From Artemia franciscana (taxonomy: Eukaryota; Arthropoda; Branchiopoda; Anostraca; Artemiidae): a DNA stretch of 64,000 nucleotides. Below, piece after piece: positions 46,426 to 59,439 of the stretch; position 1 is the first letter of the stretch; every line of letters starts with the position of its first letter. The position numbers and the translations under genes were made by a program. The notes beneath the pieces were generated by a model. It was not told where the DNA came from. It saw only the letters and a list, made by a program, of their open reading frames with translations, and searched no databases. The stretch is taken from assembly GCF_032884065.1 (NCBI RefSeq), contig NC_088873.1:7451702-7515701 (forward strand), given 5' to 3'.

Positions 46426-48460
46426 GTATGTATCCTTTTTTCAATTTTATATTTTGGGAAATAAAAGTTACAAGCCTCGCCTTAGTTTGTGTAATAAAGA
46501 CCGTAAGGATTCTACGCCTTAGGGACCTTACATATACGATTTGCGAGCAGATTTGGCCTCTTCTAAATTGTAGGCAGTGCTAGTGCTGGTTAAGTAAAGA
46601 ACCAAGTGGTATTATTTTTTGTTTCTTTTCACCAAGCCAATTCGTATGGAAGAAGCTGCAGAAACTTTGGAGGAGGCTCATTCGATTATAAATTTAAGGC
46701 CCTAATACCCTTTTTAAGTGTGAAAAGTGATTGGAGGGCAACCAGTCCTTCTCTCACGCCTCTTTTTGCTGCCCTCTCTCCAAAGATATCTGATCAAAAT
46801 CTTAAAATAGCCATTTTGTTCAGCATAGTTGGAAGGTTCAATAGCTATGCCTTTGGGTATGTTATACTCATCACAGCGCTTGAGGCAAGGGCTGTGAGTT
46901 GTGTAATTTACCCATTGTTTGCCTTTATCTAAGTTAGTGGATAAGAAAATTAGAAAAGAGTAAAATCTGCTCTTCTTCATTATTTTCCTTGATGATACAA
47001 GCGTGAACCCAAATAGAACTGAACGTGAAAATGCACTAATATTCTTGAAATTATCAACCAGAAATACCTAACCCTTGGTTCAATTATTAACCAAAAGTTT
47101 TATTTGAAAATTCTAAGAAGGTTATAGGAGGAGGATCTTGAAGCGCCTGAAATTCTGGTCCCTTGTGTTTCCGTTATGATAACGCCCCTGCACACATGTA
47201 CGGGTATTTGACTTTCATGGGTGGTATATCGATCCCCTTGCCTCTGTATTTGCTTGACCCAACCCTGCGTGGAATTTTAATTTTAGCCTCTGTATCTGCG
47301 TAGAATGCGTGGAAAACCTAGAGAGACTGCAGAAGAGTACAGAAAAGAACAGAAGAAGAGTACAGAAGAGACCACCATCCGCTAATCTTTGTTAGTTTCC
47401 TTGATAGTTCGAGCATGACCCCCAAAACAATGGGGTTGAAAGCGCGCGAATATTCTTGAAATTATCAACTGGAAATACCTAACCCTTGGTAAAATTATTA
47501 AGCAGCATTTTATTTGGAAATTCTAAGAAGGCTATGAAAGGAGTATCTGGAAGTGCTTGGAATCCAGGTTACTGATATTTCCATTGTGACAACGTCCCAG
47601 CACACATGCAGTTTGTATGAACTTGTATTTGGACTCTCAAGGGTGGTGTATCGACCCCCTTGCCTCTGTATTTGCTTGACCTAACCCTGCTTGAAATTTT
47701 AGTGTTCTGAGAATGAAAAAAGAAAAAACATAGAGAGACTAAGATTTTAGAAGAGACTACAATCTGCTCATCTTTATTAATTTCTTTGATCGTATGAGCA
47801 TGAATCCCAAAATAATGGGGTTGAAAGCGCGCGAATATTCGTGAAATTGTCTACTGGAAATACTTAACCCTTGGTCAAATTATTAAACAGTATTTTATTT
47901 GGAAATTCTAAGAAGGCTATGAGAGGAGGATCTGAAAGCGCCTGGAATTCAGATCACTGGTATTTCCAAAGTTGACAACGCCCCAACGCACGTGGACTTT
48001 GTTTGAACTGGTATTTGGACTCAGAGGTGGTATATCGATCCCCTTGCCTCTGTTTTGCTGGACCTTAGCTTGCATTGAATTTTAGTGTTCTGAGAATAAA
48101 AAACAACAACAACTAAAAACAAAAGTGTTTTGGTGGTGCAGAGGCTGTAAGAATTTAGTCTATAGCTTTTGGTGCATGCTTGCCCGAACCTCTTCCTTCT
48201 TTTTTTCGGGGGCGGGGGGTGGGCGAAAAAATCAAAAAGTGTATGTGTTAATCATAAATTTTTAATTTTTTTAGGGATTGCCGCCGAAGTACTCGCAGGA
48301 AGGGCATCTAAGAAAGCAGTAATTGAAAAGAAGAAAAACTTAACACTTCTCTATAGACGGAAATCCAAAAATGTATCCGAAAAACCTATCAATTTAGATT
48401 TATAAGATTCATTCAAAGAAAAGAACCGAAAAAAACTAATATATAATTCATCTTGTTTAG
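46426..48460. repeat. MRPL3 intron with a roughly 400-bp tandem array
   Basis: About 46615-46930 is a family A-related fragment (GGAGGGCAACCAGTCCTTCT, TAGCCATTTTGTTCAGCATA). From 46974 to 48095 three units about 410 and 391 bp apart share TTTCCTTGATRRTWCRAGC-like, AACTGGAAATACCTAACCCT and GGTGGTATATCGATCCCCTT blocks. Nothing else is recognised. Confidence 0.75.
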
Positions 48461-48724
48461 AAATCACACGAAGGTCTCACTCAAGACAATCAGAGTTTCC
48501 TGTCTGAAGTTGTCCGGGACAAGTATGTCGGCCAGTCTTTTCCACCCCCAGAAGCTGAGCCATTGCCCTTGATTCGTGTAACTGGCAGCCCTTTGAAGGG
48601 AGTCCCTGCTAAAGCTGTTGAGTGGACGCCACGGACCTTCCGTGCAGGTTTAATTGCCAGAAATATTGGAGTATACCCTTTGTATAATAAGGATGGGAGA
48701 AAAGTAATGACCACCTTATTACAG
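48461..48724 (+). CDS. MRPL3: MRPL3 exon, N-terminal third
   Basis: Acceptor TTGTTTAG is followed by 88 codons encoding SFLSEVVRDKYVGQSFPPPE, VEWTPRTFRAGLIARNIGVY and PLYNKDGRKVMTTLLQ, then donor GTAGGA, phase 0. The W-P-TFR-GLIA-N-G--PL--KDG----TLLQ pattern is diagnostic of mitochondrial uL3. It joins in frame to the exon at 52007. Confidence 0.95.
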
Positions 48725-50338
48725 GTAGGATTTTTTCATCCTTATTTGCGTTTGTTGAGTGATTCTATGAATTGTTTCATCAACAATGAAATAATCTCGC
48801 TTTTATTTAGAACAGAATATAGAATAGAATTTAATTTAAAAATTTCTTTCACAGCATTGTTGCCAAATTTGAATTTCGCGTCACAAATAGCGCTAGAACA
48901 TATGTACCATATTGATTTTTTTTTTCATCGCTGATGTTCACGGCAGTACAAAGTAGGATAGGATAAGATGTTTATATATCTTATAAGATAAGATATTATA
49001 TAGGGTAGGAAAAGATCTCTATCACAAGCCCTCAAAGGGCCGAATTCGGACTTCGGAGTCAACATAATACATGGTTGCACTAACAATGCAAAAAACAACA
49101 AAGATAAATAGAAATCATAATGAATAGTCAATTATGAGTCAATAAAGTACGTAATAACATGAGTCCAAACTTAGTTAAAAAATCAAAAAAACAAAAATAG
49201 AATTAATGATTAGTTTCCTTGGCTATTATACAATTCAACAAAACTTGGGAGAAAATTTGTCCGATATCGTTCACACTTACCAGGGACGGATTCAATTTAG
49301 GCTGATGAATTTAAACAAAATCAATTAATAAGCATAGTGAAAATTGTCAATTACAATCCGGAATCCCAAACAAAGGGTGAAAGTTGGTGCTGGGTAGGGG
49401 AGGGCAGTACTCCCGTTTTGGCATTGTTTTGCCCCTCTAGATCTAGTTTTGTCCCCCTATTTTCGTTTTCCTTCTCTAACAGTTTCAAGAATAAACAGGG
49501 TTTATGATTATATTGATGATCATTATTATATCATTTTTTTTTGTTACGCGGCTTGTTATCCATACAATACAAATTGCTTACTTCTCGTTTTAGCTTTATT
49601 TTTACCATCTTTACTTTTTACTATCTTTAACATTTGTGCTACTCACCTCACTTTCGGCTGTTTGCTCGAAAATGAGTATGCCTTTCTCTAGTTTAGAATT
49701 TATGTCAATACACTTAAACCATAGCAAAAGTAAGCAAACACAGCAGCGACATCTATCTTATTTAGAAGAGAATTTTTGCTAAGGTCCTAAGTACCTTCTT
49801 CGTACAAATCCTGATCATTTTTAGAGTTAGAAATGTAAATGAAATAAGAAAAAACATGAGGATAAAACTTTTGTTATGGTTGTTTGTTTTAGATTTCGGA
49901 GAAAAAATTAAAATTTTTTTGTTTTCTCAACAACTTCAAAGAGATACAAATTTGTAGCTTTTTCTGTCTACTAGAGACATTTTTAGTAATTTCTTGGTGC
50001 TTTCTCTAGTTCCTAGTGTAATGCTTTTCCGTTATGCTTCTGCTAATAGCTATAGCCATCTACGAAGTCGAAACTCTTACTTCATAAATAATCAGTTTCT
50101 TAATAATACAATATAGATTCTCAAAGGCGAGTAATTCTGGAACTTCTTATTATTAGAGTGATTTTAAATGATATAAACTAGAGAACTGTCAAATGGATGA
50201 CCCCAAAAAATTATATTCAATAATCACTTGACGTTAATGACATTAATTACGTGACCTGTGTTCTATATTATTTTAACTTACCAACCGTCCAAACTTACCA
50301 ACGGTCCTTGTATAAAGAAACTGTTTATATTAGTGAAT
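48725..50338. other. MRPL3 intron with a reversed CR1-like LINE tail
   Basis: About 48950-49090 on the minus strand matches the 3' tail of the LINE at 2863-3815 (GAATTCGGCCCTTTGAGG, then TATCTTATCTTATAAG). From 49150 to 50338 nothing is recognised; the short T-rich open frame at 49449 shows no motif. Confidence 0.6.
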
Positions 50339-50640
50339 TTACTCAAGTCCCGCCGTCCTCAAGGCCCTTTTTGGGGCCTCTTTTTTCGCCTGTTCATTGA
50401 TGTGCTTTGTGTGGGAGCTTCTGCCTTCGGCCAGGCGAAGGAATTGCGGTTGGCTATAAGATGAAAAGTTTTCTTTCCATTGTTTTGAGTGGTGACCTCT
50501 GAGGCGAGAACCGCTTCCTTGTCCATCGAATGCTAGCTTCGGAAGATGAGTGCTATCCATGCGTTGTATTTGACTTAGCTGTCTGAGTTTTTGTAGATTT
50601 ATTTTATTCATTATTTTATGTTTGATTTCCAAATTTTGGA
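50339..50640 (-). pseudogene. LINE C-terminal fragment
   Basis: The minus-strand frame QLSQIQRMDSTHLPKLAFDG, then QGSGSRLRGHHSKQWKENF, resembles the C-terminal GHVxRM..RLPK..G...RPRGRPxKRW segment of RTE/jockey-type reverse transcriptase ORFs. It is cut off on both sides. It belongs to another LINE family than the copy at 44290. Confidence 0.65.
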
Positions 50641-51475
50641 TGTGCTTGGAGTTAGAGGCTGTGTCATGTTAGAATTAATAAATCCGCTTGGGATCTACTG
50701 ATTTTACGAAATCTTTTCATAAAAAGATTTAGATGCCTGAGAGGATTCAATTAATTTTTATTGTGTACAGCAGTGCTATCTATTATGGACTTAGAATATT
50801 GCGAACTTGCAGTAAAATAGTTGTCCCGCAGTATTTTAAAAACGTAATAATTAGTCGGTTTTAGCTGTGGGAAAACTACGCATTCAAGTGACTTGAAAAA
50901 GAATTTTGTGTGCACAAAAAAACAAAAAAAACTACATGTTTCTTCTTAACTCAAGCCAAAATAATAGTCCAAAAAAGCCAAATAACGACGAGAGGAGTAA
51001 TACTCCATGGACAGGGTTACGTGAGGGGACCTTACCATGGACGAATTTTTCATGAGGGAAGAGAATTCTCAATGAGGGGAGATAATTTTCCCTGAAGGGG
51101 GTGCCGGATTTCCCAGCATTATTTAAACAAACATCAGAAATAAAAAGAAAAATCCAATTGAGAGTAAGGAGCAACATTAAAACTTAAAACAAACAGAAAT
51201 TATTATGAGGGGGTTCGCCCGCTCTTCAATACCTTGCTTTTTATGCTAATGTTTTTTTATTACTTTCAAAAGAGCTATTTATTCTAATTAAACGGGCTTT
51301 GTGATTCAAGAGTCATTCATAAAGAACTGGAACACGAATTCGAACTTTAGCGTAAAAAGCGAGGTATTGACGAGGGTGCTAACACCCCTTATATACGTAA
51401 TGATTTCTGTTCGTTTTAAGTTTTAATGTTGCTCCTTACTTTCGGTTGAAAACACTTGTTTTTTTTTTATTTCAT
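50641..51475 (+). mobile_element. Family A repeat, 5'-truncated, in MRPL3 intron
   Basis: From about 51000 the late body (GGTGCCGGATTTCCCAGCAT) leads into the palindromic tail. The left arm is at about 51150-51255 (GAGAGTAAGGAGCAACATTA) and the right arm at about 51335-51460 (TTGCTCCTTACTTTCGGTTG). From 50641 to 51000 nothing is assigned. Confidence 0.7.
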
Positions 51476-51689
51476 TGAAAAGAAAGGCTACATGAGTAAC
51501 CTGAAACCAATGTCAGCTTCCCGGGAAAAGTTTTTTGGTAAAATTACCAGCCGCTCTTGATGCAGCACCAGGGGTCATGGCTTCTATAGGCTATTTAATG
51601 GTAGAAAAAAAATACTGCCCAAGTCTTGACCTGAATTTCCTTATGTGTGACGAGTTGGTTAAGACGCAATTGCGTAGAGATTAGGGTGC

Positions 51690-51800
<111 letters not shown>

Positions 51801-52006
51801 TCAAGTTTTTGAGCAAGTTTTTGGTTGTCACAAATGGATTGGACTCTAGCTCCAATTTCTCTTCCTTTCAATTGCTAAGTCTTTTATTTGCAATAGTTAA
51901 TAGAGTGGGTATATAAAGGAAGTATATTGTGGCGAAATATCGACCTTTGGGTTGTATCTTCATCTTCAATAGTTTTGGCTTAAGCTCCCTTTTAATATTA
52001 TTTCAG

Positions 52007-52138
52007 GTCCTTGATAATCACGTGATTAAGTATATATCCCCAGAAGAGTATCTTCAAAGGGTTGGTGGTTCGAAATATAAAGGAAAATATCCTCGTGGTG
52101 TTTTGGTTGTCGGTGCAGATGGTGCTGACCCTCGTCTG
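52007..52138 (+). CDS. MRPL3: MRPL3 exon
   Basis: Acceptor TATTTCAG, then 44 codons VLDNHVIKYISPEEYLQRVG through GVLVVGADGADPRL, then donor GTGAGT. It follows TLLQ directly, as in other MRPL3 proteins (VxDxHVxKY). The middle part varies between species, as expected. Confidence 0.93.
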
Positions 52139-52917
52139 GTGAGTATTTTTTCATGTTTATTTTTATCTCTCTTATAATCTTGCGAAGACTGCTAATCTTG
52201 TAGTTTTGCACGGATTACTGCTGGGGTTCAAAAGTAAAAGTCTAGATGGTTCAAACGAACAAGATTAGCAATTTCAACAATTCCTGCCAAGAAAAGCCTA
52301 TTTAGCTATTTAGTTTACAATTATATTTAAAACATAGTTGTTGATATATTTTTTTTTTTTTGCGAAGATCCACTTATGGGATACACTTCCGAGTGACAAC
52401 TTCATTGTTGTGGTGATAAACTTGCCAAGAAGCTAATGTCCAGAGGCCAACTTCTGTTAGCAGTTCTTGTTGAAAGAAATTCCAATTTAATGAAATGATT
52501 GAGTGTCCAATTTTGGTACACAACAGAGAAAAACTATATCAGATAAGGGCTCTGTGCAAATGCAAGATAAGTCCCAATCCAGCACTAAAATGAGTTGAAG
52601 GCACGAAACAGGACTTTATCCCCTCCTTCCACCAAGTTTAGCTATAATTAATCTATATTATACAATTATATATATTTTTCGTGTTTAATTGTATCTGTAC
52701 TTTTTTTTTTATCTTGGAAAGAGTACGGCAGGGGTTCGGAGGGGAAAAGCCAGATTTTCAAAGAATAAGTTTAGCAACTCCAGCAATTTCCCGGCAAGAA
52801 ATACATTCTCCATTTAGTTTCCCTGCTTGTTTTTACTAATTATCGTTAGGGCTAGTCAAAATCCCTCAAGAAGTCAATAATTTGAATAGACTTGTCTATT
52901 CAGTTCCCTTAGTATGA
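52139..52917. other. MRPL3 intron, nothing recognised
   Basis: AT-rich sequence with T runs. No repeat or gene can be assigned. Confidence 0.4.
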
Positions 52918-53930
52918 TATACAGGGTCTGTCCAAATTTTTTTTGTAATTTCGAAAAAGTCGTATATTCAACATAAACCTACAAATGAACCAATACTTTT
53001 CGAAATACTGTCCCTTCTGACTCGATACAACTCGTCCAACGTTTCACCAATCCCCCTAGGCTCCCTAGAAGGCGTCAACAGGGTCTTCTCGTTTATAGGC
53101 TATCGGAGCGTCTTTTACATTTTCCCAGCTTCCCACGGTTATGTCCTTCGACTGATCCCTTGATTCCTGGAAAAAAAAATTTTGCTAGACCAAATCTGGG
53201 CTTAAGATGCCAGCGGGAACGTAGCGATGCCCTTTGTCACTAGTAACTCATAAACAATGAGCGCAATATGACTGGGCGAATTATCGTGATGCAAGATCTA
53301 ATCGTCACGAATTCCTTTTTGGGGTCGTCCAACCCCTTCACCGTAATACTGAGCTGTTAACACCCTATCCTTGGGGCATAGATACATTTAATCTTTTTTG
53401 TCAAAAAAGACGATAAGCATGACCTTTACCTGCGATTTGCTCACTCTTGCTTTCTTTGGTCGAGGAGACTCATGGGTGAGCCACTTACTCCTCTGACATT
53501 TGGATTCAGAATCATGTTTGAAAATCCATGTTTTTTCACCTTTGACGACTCTGTCTATTGAGTCAGAATCGGTTTCGTAGTCTTCAAGCAAGTACTGACA
53601 CTTGGACCTTCGCTCCATCTCTGAGCACTTGGGAAATCATTTTACCTCTCACTTTTCTCGTATGCAAATCCTTGGTCGAAATTCGGTGAGCAACTGTTTT
53701 CGGCACATTACTCATGTCAGCTACTATCCGAACACTCAATCATTTATCACTACTTAAAAGTTGTCGCACATTTTCTACCGTATCGTCAATTTTGGTTGTT
53801 GAAGGACGCCCTGAGTGCTCATCGTCGTCAACGGAGTCGAGAACCTTCTGTTCAAGAAAATCTTTATCTCATCAGCATCTTTATCATATCAGCTCCATTC
53901 TTGGAGCAGAACGTGACTCACTTTCGCTGA
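52918..53930 (-). pseudogene. Mariner transposase, decayed
   Basis: Minus-strand pieces in order: DEHSGRPSTTKIDDTVENVR, with VADMSNVPKTVAHRISTKDL (second helix-turn-helix), GEKTWIFKHDSESK (first catalytic Asp region, normally DETW), HESPRPKKARVSKSQVKVML and HHDNSPSHIALIVYELL (second Asp, HDNAPAH-type). Stops and frame changes separate them. One end, TACAGGGTCTGTCCAAATTT at about 52926, looks like a terminal inverted repeat; the partner end near 54 kb is not found. It is a dead element in an MRPL3 intron. Confidence 0.88.
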
Positions 53931-54800
53931 AGCCTTCCACCACTATTCTCGCCAGGATTTGTGATGCTCAAGCGCGTTGGGGCAGTGGAAAAAATATCGC
54001 TACCGGAACTTTAGTGATATCCCCTGGATACAAACTTGGTTTGATATATACAAACATGGAAATCATACAAACTAATTAAGCTGGTGAATAGACAATATAA
54101 ACATGTAAATAATACAAACTAATTAAGTTGGTGACTACACAAATTCTCTGGCTTGAAAAAACTCGGTTTTTGGTTTCCTGCAAATGATTGTGTGCTGCAT
54201 TTTTTCAAGAGATCCAACTGCACAGTTGGTACGCAAGTATTTTTGTTCCCTCGTTCGTCAAGATTTTTAATTCTGCACCCACTCATCAATAATTGTGTAT
54301 ATTTATTTTTAGTTCATTATTCTTTTTTTTTTTTTGACTCTGTTGGAGTCAGTGTATAATTTTGTATGACGATGGCTATGGCTGTGATTTTCATATATTT
54401 TATATGTTTAGTGCTTTTTTTATGACAAAATTGCCAATGATTGGCATGACCATGTAAGGTGTTTGAAAAAAAATCGTTTTATTATTATATTATTAAGTGT
54501 AAAAAACAAAAAATATAAAATTGAAGGTCTTGTTCCTTAAAAATTGAATTCCTGGTTTTGCGAAATTTTTTAAGAAGTATATGGTTGTGTAAGTATCTAC
54601 TTAACCAGTTTAAAGTTAACTACTTAATCTACTTCATCAGATTTCATTTTTGATGTCCTTTGTACTTTGGATATTCATAATGTTGTGCTTCTTAGGAAAA
54701 AGACTGAGGAAAATCACACTATGATTGCTAGTTGGCAGCTTGTAGGCTGTGCAAACTAGTACTATAGCATAATACTACTTAAAAAAGTTATTGCTTGCAG
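53931..54800. other. MRPL3 intron, nothing recognised
   Basis: A near repeat, AATACAAACTAATTAAG-like, occurs at about 54062 and 54112. Otherwise unassigned AT-rich sequence. Confidence 0.4.
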
Positions 54801-54961
54801 TTTACCAAAGAATATTGTTCTCTCTTTGGACCTTCTGGGGTGCTACCGAAGAAGGCCCTTTCAAGATTTCTTGTTTCGCCAGGAAGTGAACTACCCCCAG
54901 GAACGCCTCTATTTGCAAATCATTTTAGGGTAGGGGATTATGTTGATGTGGCTGGGAAAAC
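54801..54961 (+). CDS. MRPL3: MRPL3 exon, central region
   Basis: Acceptor TTGCTTGCAG, then FTKEYCSLFGPSGVLPKKAL through PPGTPLFANHFRVGDYVDVA, GK plus AC before donor GTAAGT. The PGTPL-A-HFR-G-YVDV--K block is the central uL3m signature. The split Thr codon is completed by the first base of the exon at 58342. Confidence 0.96.
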
Positions 54962-55539
54962 GTAAGTTTCGGTTTTATTATATTTATGTATGTGTATATT
55001 TTTTCTTCAAAAACGAGTATATAAAATAAACAACAACACAGATCACATCATTGCGGAAGAAGTTTGTAGAGAATTTCGTTATATAACTGAAACTCAACCA
55101 ACTTTACAGTTGATGGTTCTCAATCTTCCTACAAAAGAAACTTCCAACCTACTGAGCTGTAAGATTTCTTCTTCTTTAACTAAAATGTATACCTAAAACA
55201 AAGCCAGCATTAAGTTTAATAAATATTCTAAATTTCCCTTCCAAAACAACAAAAACGAAAGAAAAAAAAAGAAAATTATCTCTTCTCCATTTTCCCTTCC
55301 TTCACCCCAGTCCCAAAAATTAAACCCAATCAACCGACCTGTAAGACTTCCTCTTTTACACCGAAAGTTTGGCCTTATTTTTAATTCTGGTTTTTAATTT
55401 GTTTGTAATGAATACATTTTTGGTTGTACTCAAAGTTCTTTTTCATGTTTCAAATCGCAAATGTGCTGCCTTTAAATATTTTTAAGGAATAAATAAAGTT
55501 GCATAAAAATCGCAACTATGAAGTGAAGCGGTCGTACTT
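54962..55539. other. MRPL3 intron, nothing certain
   Basis: An open frame at 54990-55196 has no motif. A weakly repeated AGCTGTAAGATTTCTTCTTC/ACCTGTAAGACTTCCTCTTT pair lies near 55155 and 55339. No gene is called. Confidence 0.4.
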
Positions 55540-56110
55540 TCTTTTCTGTGGGTTTGGAAAACAATTTGTTTTTCTTTTCTAGCTTTTCTCTCAGAATGAA
55601 GCAAAAAAAAAACCAGCGCTACTAAAAACAAATAAATAACAAAAAACTAAGAAAAAGAATGGTTTCCTTGTTTCGTTTTATTCGTTCTTTCTTTTCGCTT
55701 TGTTTCTCTTTTTTCCCCGTTTTTCGTTCCACTTTCTGTGTGTTTGAAAATCAATTTGTTTTTCTTTTTTAGCTTTTCTCTCAGAATGCAACAAAAAAAC
55801 CCAGTGCTATCAAAAAGAAATAAATAATCAAAAATTAAGAAAAATAATGGTTTCCTTGTTTTGTTTTATTCATTCTTTCTTTTCGCTTTGTTTCTCGAAT
55901 TTCCCCGCTTTTCCTTCCACTTTCTGTGTGTTTGAAAGTCAATTTGTTTTTCTTTTTTAGCTTTTCTCTCAGAATGAAACGAAAAAAAACCAGCGCTACT
56001 AAAAATAAATAAATAACAAAAAACTAAGAAAAAGAATGTTTTCCCTGTTTTGTTTTATTTATTCTTTCTTTTCGCTTTGTTTCTCGTTTTTTCCCTGTTT
56101 TTCCTTGCAC
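55540..56110. repeat. Tandem array, unit about 190 bp, three copies
   Basis: CAATTTGTTTTTCTTTTCTA, then GCTTTTCTCTCAGAATGAA, recurs at offsets of about 190 and 186 bp, each copy followed by A-rich and T-rich halves. Pyrimidine-rich stretches ending in AG make many acceptor-like sites in this MRPL3 intron. Confidence 0.85.
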
Positions 56111-58341
56111 TCTTAAACGGAATAGTAGAGGCCTTTGGTGGAATTCTCTGTTTAATCTAACAGCGTTGATTATTATTCTTATAATTGTTGTATTTTCAAT
56201 AAGTTACGCCTAATTGGGATCATACAAGCTCAACTTCCGTAAATGTATTTTTCTACAATTAATATAGGCATGACGGAATGGAAATTTCTTGTTTTACCGA
56301 AAAGGGGTCTGTAAGTAACGGAGTTCATTTATTTTCGGTCACTGTATTTTAATTTATTGTTTAATTCAAGAAGAAAAAGCTTGGAATTTAGATAGATGAA
56401 AAAGTTTGTCCCAAAATCAAACATATACTTTTATTAAGCTCCATAAATTACGCAAGAAACTGAGGATCGTTAAGGAGTAATGGGAGTTCCACTTGCGAGG
56501 GTTGTCGTCAAGCTTCAGTTCTGTTAAGACTAGTTAAACACATCCAAAGGGCTGTCTCAATTTACGAGGATTTTTCGTTATCTTCAAGCACAGGTTTCTG
56601 GTATTTCGAAACATTCTGCTTACCTTGGTGCAGGTCGTATAAATCTTTTCATCAAACTGTGATAAAATTTTGTGCTAGCCCTTGTGATTTTGGTATAATT
56701 CATAAAAAATTCCAAAAATGTCAGATTGAGTGAGTGTAGAGCCCAGTTAAGTGCACCCTTCAAGCAACATTTGCTCGGGATGCTGCTCACCAGACGGGAA
56801 GAACAATCTTAGCAGCAATCCTTGATCATGAATGAGACTCCAAAGCGAGCAGTTTTACACGTCTTGTCTAGCACTAGGCCTATTGGGCTATTGAAAACTT
56901 TGGTGGACAGAGAAGCTGGTGGCTTAGTTTTCCACCGACATGAAGCTCCTGCAAATTTAACTGCAGAACGTCATAAAAGGCTGTGACTTAAACGGACGGT
57001 TTGACTTTAAGCATTAACAATGCTCCAAAGCTGGGGGATTCACACACCATGTCTAGCACCACTATAGTTCTCCGCCAGCACAAAGCTGCTACCAACTTTA
57101 CTGCAAAACTTCGGAAAAGGCTGTGACTCAAACAGCTGAAAATTGTCACCTAACCGGCAAGTCAATCCTTGCAACAATCTTCAAGCATGAACGAGGCTCT
57201 GAAGCTGGCAGTATTCCCCGTTCTGTCTAGCACCAAGCCTGTTGACAATCTTGGGCTAGGGAGTGAAGCTGCGAATTTAGTTTTTCACCAACTTGAAGCT
57301 CCTCCCAACTTTACTACAAAACTTCGGAAAAGGCTATGACTCAAGTTATTAAATAGCGACACCAAACCGGCAAACCTGAGCAACAATCCAAATGTGGCAG
57401 CTTTAAACGACTTGTCTAGCACGAAGCCTTTTGACAAGTTCTGTTGTAGAGTGAAGCTACTAATGTAATCCTTCACCAACGCAAAGCTCCTCTTAACTTT
57501 ACTGCCAAATTTTGGCACGGCCTGTGAGCCAAGCAGCAAAAGATTTGTCACCGGACCAGTAAATTATTCCTAGCACCAATCATTAGGCATGAACGAGGTC
57601 ACCAAGCTGCTAAAAATCTTCGCCTAACCGACAATTCAATCCTTGCACCAATCCTTCAACATGAACGGGACTTCAAACTTATCCCCCCTGTCTAGCATCA
57701 AGCATGTTGACAATTTTAGGCGAGGGAGTGAAGCTGATAATGTAGTTCTCCACCAAAAAGAAGCCCCTCCCAACTGTAGCGGAAAACTTCGGAAAAGGCT
57801 GTGGCTTAAGCTGCTGAAAATCGTCACTAAACTGTCAATTCAATCCTGACAGCAATCTTTAGGCATGAACAAGACTCAAATTGTTTTGGATATTATACGC
57901 CCCGCCTAGCACCAAGCCTGTTTACAAGTTTAGTTAAGGAGTGAAGCTACTAGTGTTGCTTTCCACCAACAAGAAGACCCTACCAAACCGGCAAATCAAT
58001 CCTGACAGCGCGTGAACAAGACTCTAAATCTGGAAGTTTATACGCCTTGCCTAGCACCAAGCCTTTTTTATTTTGTATAGTTTGCTGTTTTTTTTCTTTA
58101 ATTAGATTCCCTGTTTTTCGTTTCCGTGCCTATTTTATTGTTCTCAGTGGCTCTGAGTCAGAATTTTTAGTCTCACGTAATTTTTGCGTTGTAACTAAAA
58201 AGTATTGAGTTGAAATTAAGAATTCTAAAAAGGAAAAGTTTGAAGCGAAGTTCCCCCCCCTGATAAGTTTGCGTTTTTCAACATACAAGTTCTAAATGAT
58301 AAAGTTTTCTCTTGGGTAGACCATTGATTTCCTATTTCCAG
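56111..58341. repeat. MRPL3 intron with a diverged tandem array of about 200 bp
   Basis: From about 56760 to 58060 roughly six units share GTCTAGCACCAAGCCTGTTG-like, GAAGCTCCTCCCAACTTTAC-like and AAAACTTCGGAAAAGGCTGT-like blocks, spaced 140-280 bp apart. Frames in it are not conserved unit to unit. The flanks (56111-56760 and 58060-58341) hold nothing recognised. Confidence 0.7.
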
Positions 58342-58531
58342 ACGAGACTGGGGATTTCAAGGAGTCGTCAAGCGATTCGGATTCAAAGGTAGTCCAGCCA
58401 GCCACGGAACAACCAAAAACCACAGGAGGGGTGGAACTATTGGTAGTGGAAGGGAAAGAGCTCGTGTAATGCCAGGACAGAAAATGCCTGGGCATATGGG
58501 TTCAGAACACCGTGTTCATCGTGGAATACAA
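58342..58531 (+). CDS. MRPL3: MRPL3 exon, uL3 core
   Basis: Acceptor CTATTTCCAG. It encodes [40 protein letters not shown] and [24 protein letters not shown], before donor GTATGT. GFQGV-KR-GFKG-P-SHG and GxKMPGxMG are the uL3 rRNA-contact motifs near the peptidyl-transferase centre. Phase 0 into the exon at 59985. Confidence 0.97.
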
Positions 58532-58555
58532 GTATGTATCTTAATTTCCATTGAT

Positions 58556-59429
58556 CTGTAAGTTTTAATGCTGCTCCTTACTTTCAATAGAAAAAAAACT
58601 TTTCATATTTATTTTTTCATTGTTTTTTCAAATATGCTAGAAAATCCTGCGCCCCCTTCATTGAAATTCTCTTCCCCCATGACAAGTTTCTCCATGGAAA
58701 TATCCTCCCACGTAACCCCCCCCTCAAATCTTCCCCTAAATAAAAAAATCCCCCTGAAAACGTCTGTGCACTTCCCAGTAACCATTACTATATGTAAACA
58801 TAGGTCAAAGTTTGTAACTTGCAGCCCCTCCCACGGGGACTGCGGGGGAGTAAGTCTCCCCTAGAGACATGGTTATTAGGTTTTTCGACTATGGTGAATA
58901 AAATGGCTATCTCAGAATTTTGATCCGGTGACTTTTGGGAAAAAATGAGCGGGGCCTAGGTGCCCTCCAATTTTTTGGTCACTTGAAAAAGGGCACTAGA
59001 ACTTTTAATTACCGTTAGAATCCCTCTTGCGACATTCTAGGACCACTCAGTCGATACGATAACTCTTGGGGAAAAAAACAAAAACAAACAAAAAAACAAA
59101 TAAACACGCATGCATCCTTGATCTGTTTTCTGGCAAAAATACGAAATTCCACATTTTTGTAGATAGGAGCTTGAAACTTCTACAACAAGGTTCTCTGATA
59201 CGCTGAATCTGATGGTATGATTTTGGTTAAGATTGTATGACTTTTATGGGGTGTTTCCCCCTATTTTCTAAAATGAGGCAAATTTTCTCAGGAATTTATA
59301 TATTTAAAATCAGCATTGAAATGCGATTCTTTTGATGTAACTATTGGTATCAAAATTTCATTTTTTAGAGTTCGGTTACTATTGAGCCGGGTCGCTCCTT
59401 ACTACAGTTCGTTACCACGAACTGTTTGA
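58556..59429 (-). mobile_element. Family A repeat, reversed, 24 bp after an MRPL3 exon
   Basis: The head is at 59429 (minus TCAAACAGTTCGTGGTAACG, complete hairpin, then the GGAGCGACCCGGCTCAATAG block). The body runs down to about 58600 and one palindrome arm (AGTAAGGAGCAGCATTAAAA on minus) ends at 58556. The second arm is absent. The sequence is close to the 28883 copy. Confidence 0.85.
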
Positions 59430-59439
59430 AACACAAAAT

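Noticed and set aside
53714..54079. 121-codon plus-strand frame
   Set aside because: It is antisense to the mariner transposase remnant, whose minus-strand motifs explain the sequence.
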